A stretch of 64,000 nucleotides of DNA from Labilithrix sp. (GTDB taxonomy: Bacteria; Myxococcota_A; Polyangia; Polyangiales; Polyangiaceae): the NCBI GenBank assembly GCA_019637105.1, contig JAHBWF010000001.1, forward strand, positions 1 to 64,000, read 5' to 3'. Below the pieces are notes generated by a model that was not told the DNA's origin, did not search any database, and saw only the letters and a list, made by a program, of their open reading frames with translations. This document shows positions 63,407 to 64,000 of this stretch, piece after piece (the stretch's first letter is position 1; each line of letters starts with the position of its first letter). The position numbers and the translations under genes are program-made.

Positions 63407-63844
63407 ATGTCTCGTATCGCCGCGCTCGCGCCGCTCTTCCTCCTCCTCTCCTCCCTCTCCGCGGCGTGCGCGTCGAGCCCGCCGACCGCCGCCACCACCG
63501 CGTCCGGCGCGCTCGCGCCGCGCGGGGGAGCCGCCGTCGACGACGAGCCGAGCGACGCGCCGCACGACGCCCCGACCGCGCCCTCCGGCAACGGGTTTCC
63601 GCGCGACGAGGCGCGGACGGCCCTCCGCGCAGCCGAGGGCGGCCTCCACTCGTGCAACGACGGCGCGGCCCCGCGGTCGTTGGACGTGACGTTGCGCTTC
63701 GAGCCGAGCGGCAAAGTGAGCGACGTCGACGTCGCGCCCGCCGACGATCGCGCCGCCGCGTGCGTCCGCGCCCGGTTGAGCGACGTCTCCGTCGTTCCGT
63801 ACGAGGGCGAGCCGGTCACCCTCCGCGTGTCCGTCACGCTCTGA
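63407..63844 (+). CDS. Small lipoprotein with AgmX/TonB-like C-terminal domain
   Basis: 145 aa. Signal MSRIAALAPLFLLLSSLSAAC (lipobox SAAC), an Ala/Thr/Pro linker, then about 80 aa with LHSCNDG ... DVTLRFEPSGKVSDVDVAPA ... AACVRARLSDVSVVP ... VTLRVSVTL. This matches the C-terminal domain of myxobacterial AgmX/PglI-like proteins (two Cys, G-x-V strand). AGGA precedes the ATG. It is convergent with the RND permease end 27 bp away. Function unknown. Confidence 0.82.
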   Translation: MSRIAALAPLFLLLSSLSAACASSPPTAATTASGALAPRGGAAVDDEPSDAPHDAPTAPSGNGFPRDEARTALRAAEGGLHSCNDGAAPRSLDVTLRFEPSGKVSDVDVAPADDRAAACVRARLSDVSVVPYEGEPVTLRVSVTL

Positions 63845-63871
63845 ATGGACCGAGCATGACATGATTCGGAG

Positions 63872-64000
<129 letters not shown>

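Overview
The window is a high-GC chromosomal segment that looks like a myxobacterium, most probably of the Polyangiales/Sorangiineae type. The evidence is the mix of gene families. There are many lipoproteins with D/A/G/S/P-rich linkers, RCC1-like propellers, IgGFc-binding-type and FGE-like lipoproteins, and PEGA proteins. There is also an ECF-like sigma factor next to a Ser/Thr kinase with a zinc-finger N-terminus, a DUF1844 protein and thrombospondin-type-3 outer-membrane proteins. The genus cannot be fixed from the sequence. I see no rRNA, tRNA, CRISPR array, phage or insertion sequence.

Layout. 0-10 kb: selO, a convergent intergenic 21-bp tandem repeat, a secreted M19-like dipeptidase with Cys-rich repeats, a winged-helix/STAND regulator, and a secreted C10-like cysteine peptidase with a fascin-like domain. 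10-22.7 kb: three tandem paralogous lipoproteins (the third frameshifted) plus a fourth diverged copy, each built of three internal repeats. Between them lie membrane proteins of unknown function, followed by a DUF1554-type lectin-like lipoprotein. 22.8-24.6 kb: two unrecognised soluble proteins. 24.8-26.6 kb: a membrane-anchored zinc-ribbon protein carrying three PMYGMP motifs, directly followed by a canonical radical SAM/SPASM enzyme. This is the best candidate in the window for an undescribed peptide-modification system. 26.7-32.5 kb: a short GT4 glycosyltransferase, a LeuD-LeuC-type aconitase fusion, a SlyD-like FKBP, a small acidic protein, a DUF1844 protein and an HtrA protease.

32.6-39.8 kb holds two regulatory operons. 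The first is an ECF sigma factor, its putative membrane anti-sigma factor and a secreted protein, with 4-nt overlaps. The second is an outer-membrane-like protein, another ECF sigma factor, a membrane protein and an RCC1 lipoprotein. 39.9-46.9 kb is a tightly overlapping operon of five surface lipoproteins: a Cys-rich protein, two propellers, an RCC1 protein and an IgGFc-binding-like protein. It ends in a strong hairpin. 47.2-48.0 kb has one further lipoprotein.

48.3-54.8 kb is an operon in which a Myxococcales-type sigma factor is followed by a kinase with an anti-sigma-like zinc finger, a TPR/PEGA protein and two FGE-fold lipoproteins. 54.9-57.7 kb has a three-repeat secreted protein and an SGNH/CE6-like esterase lipoprotein. 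57.8-62.2 kb is an operon, on the minus strand, of a TSP3 outer-membrane protein, a HEAT-repeat protein and xseB. Then come ribA, a small lipoprotein and, at the very edge, the C-terminus of a CusA/CzcA-type RND permease.

Much of the window encodes envelope and surface proteins. Two anti-sigma-like partners and one kinase sit beside three sigma factors, so envelope-linked transcriptional control is the common theme. That is inference from gene order.
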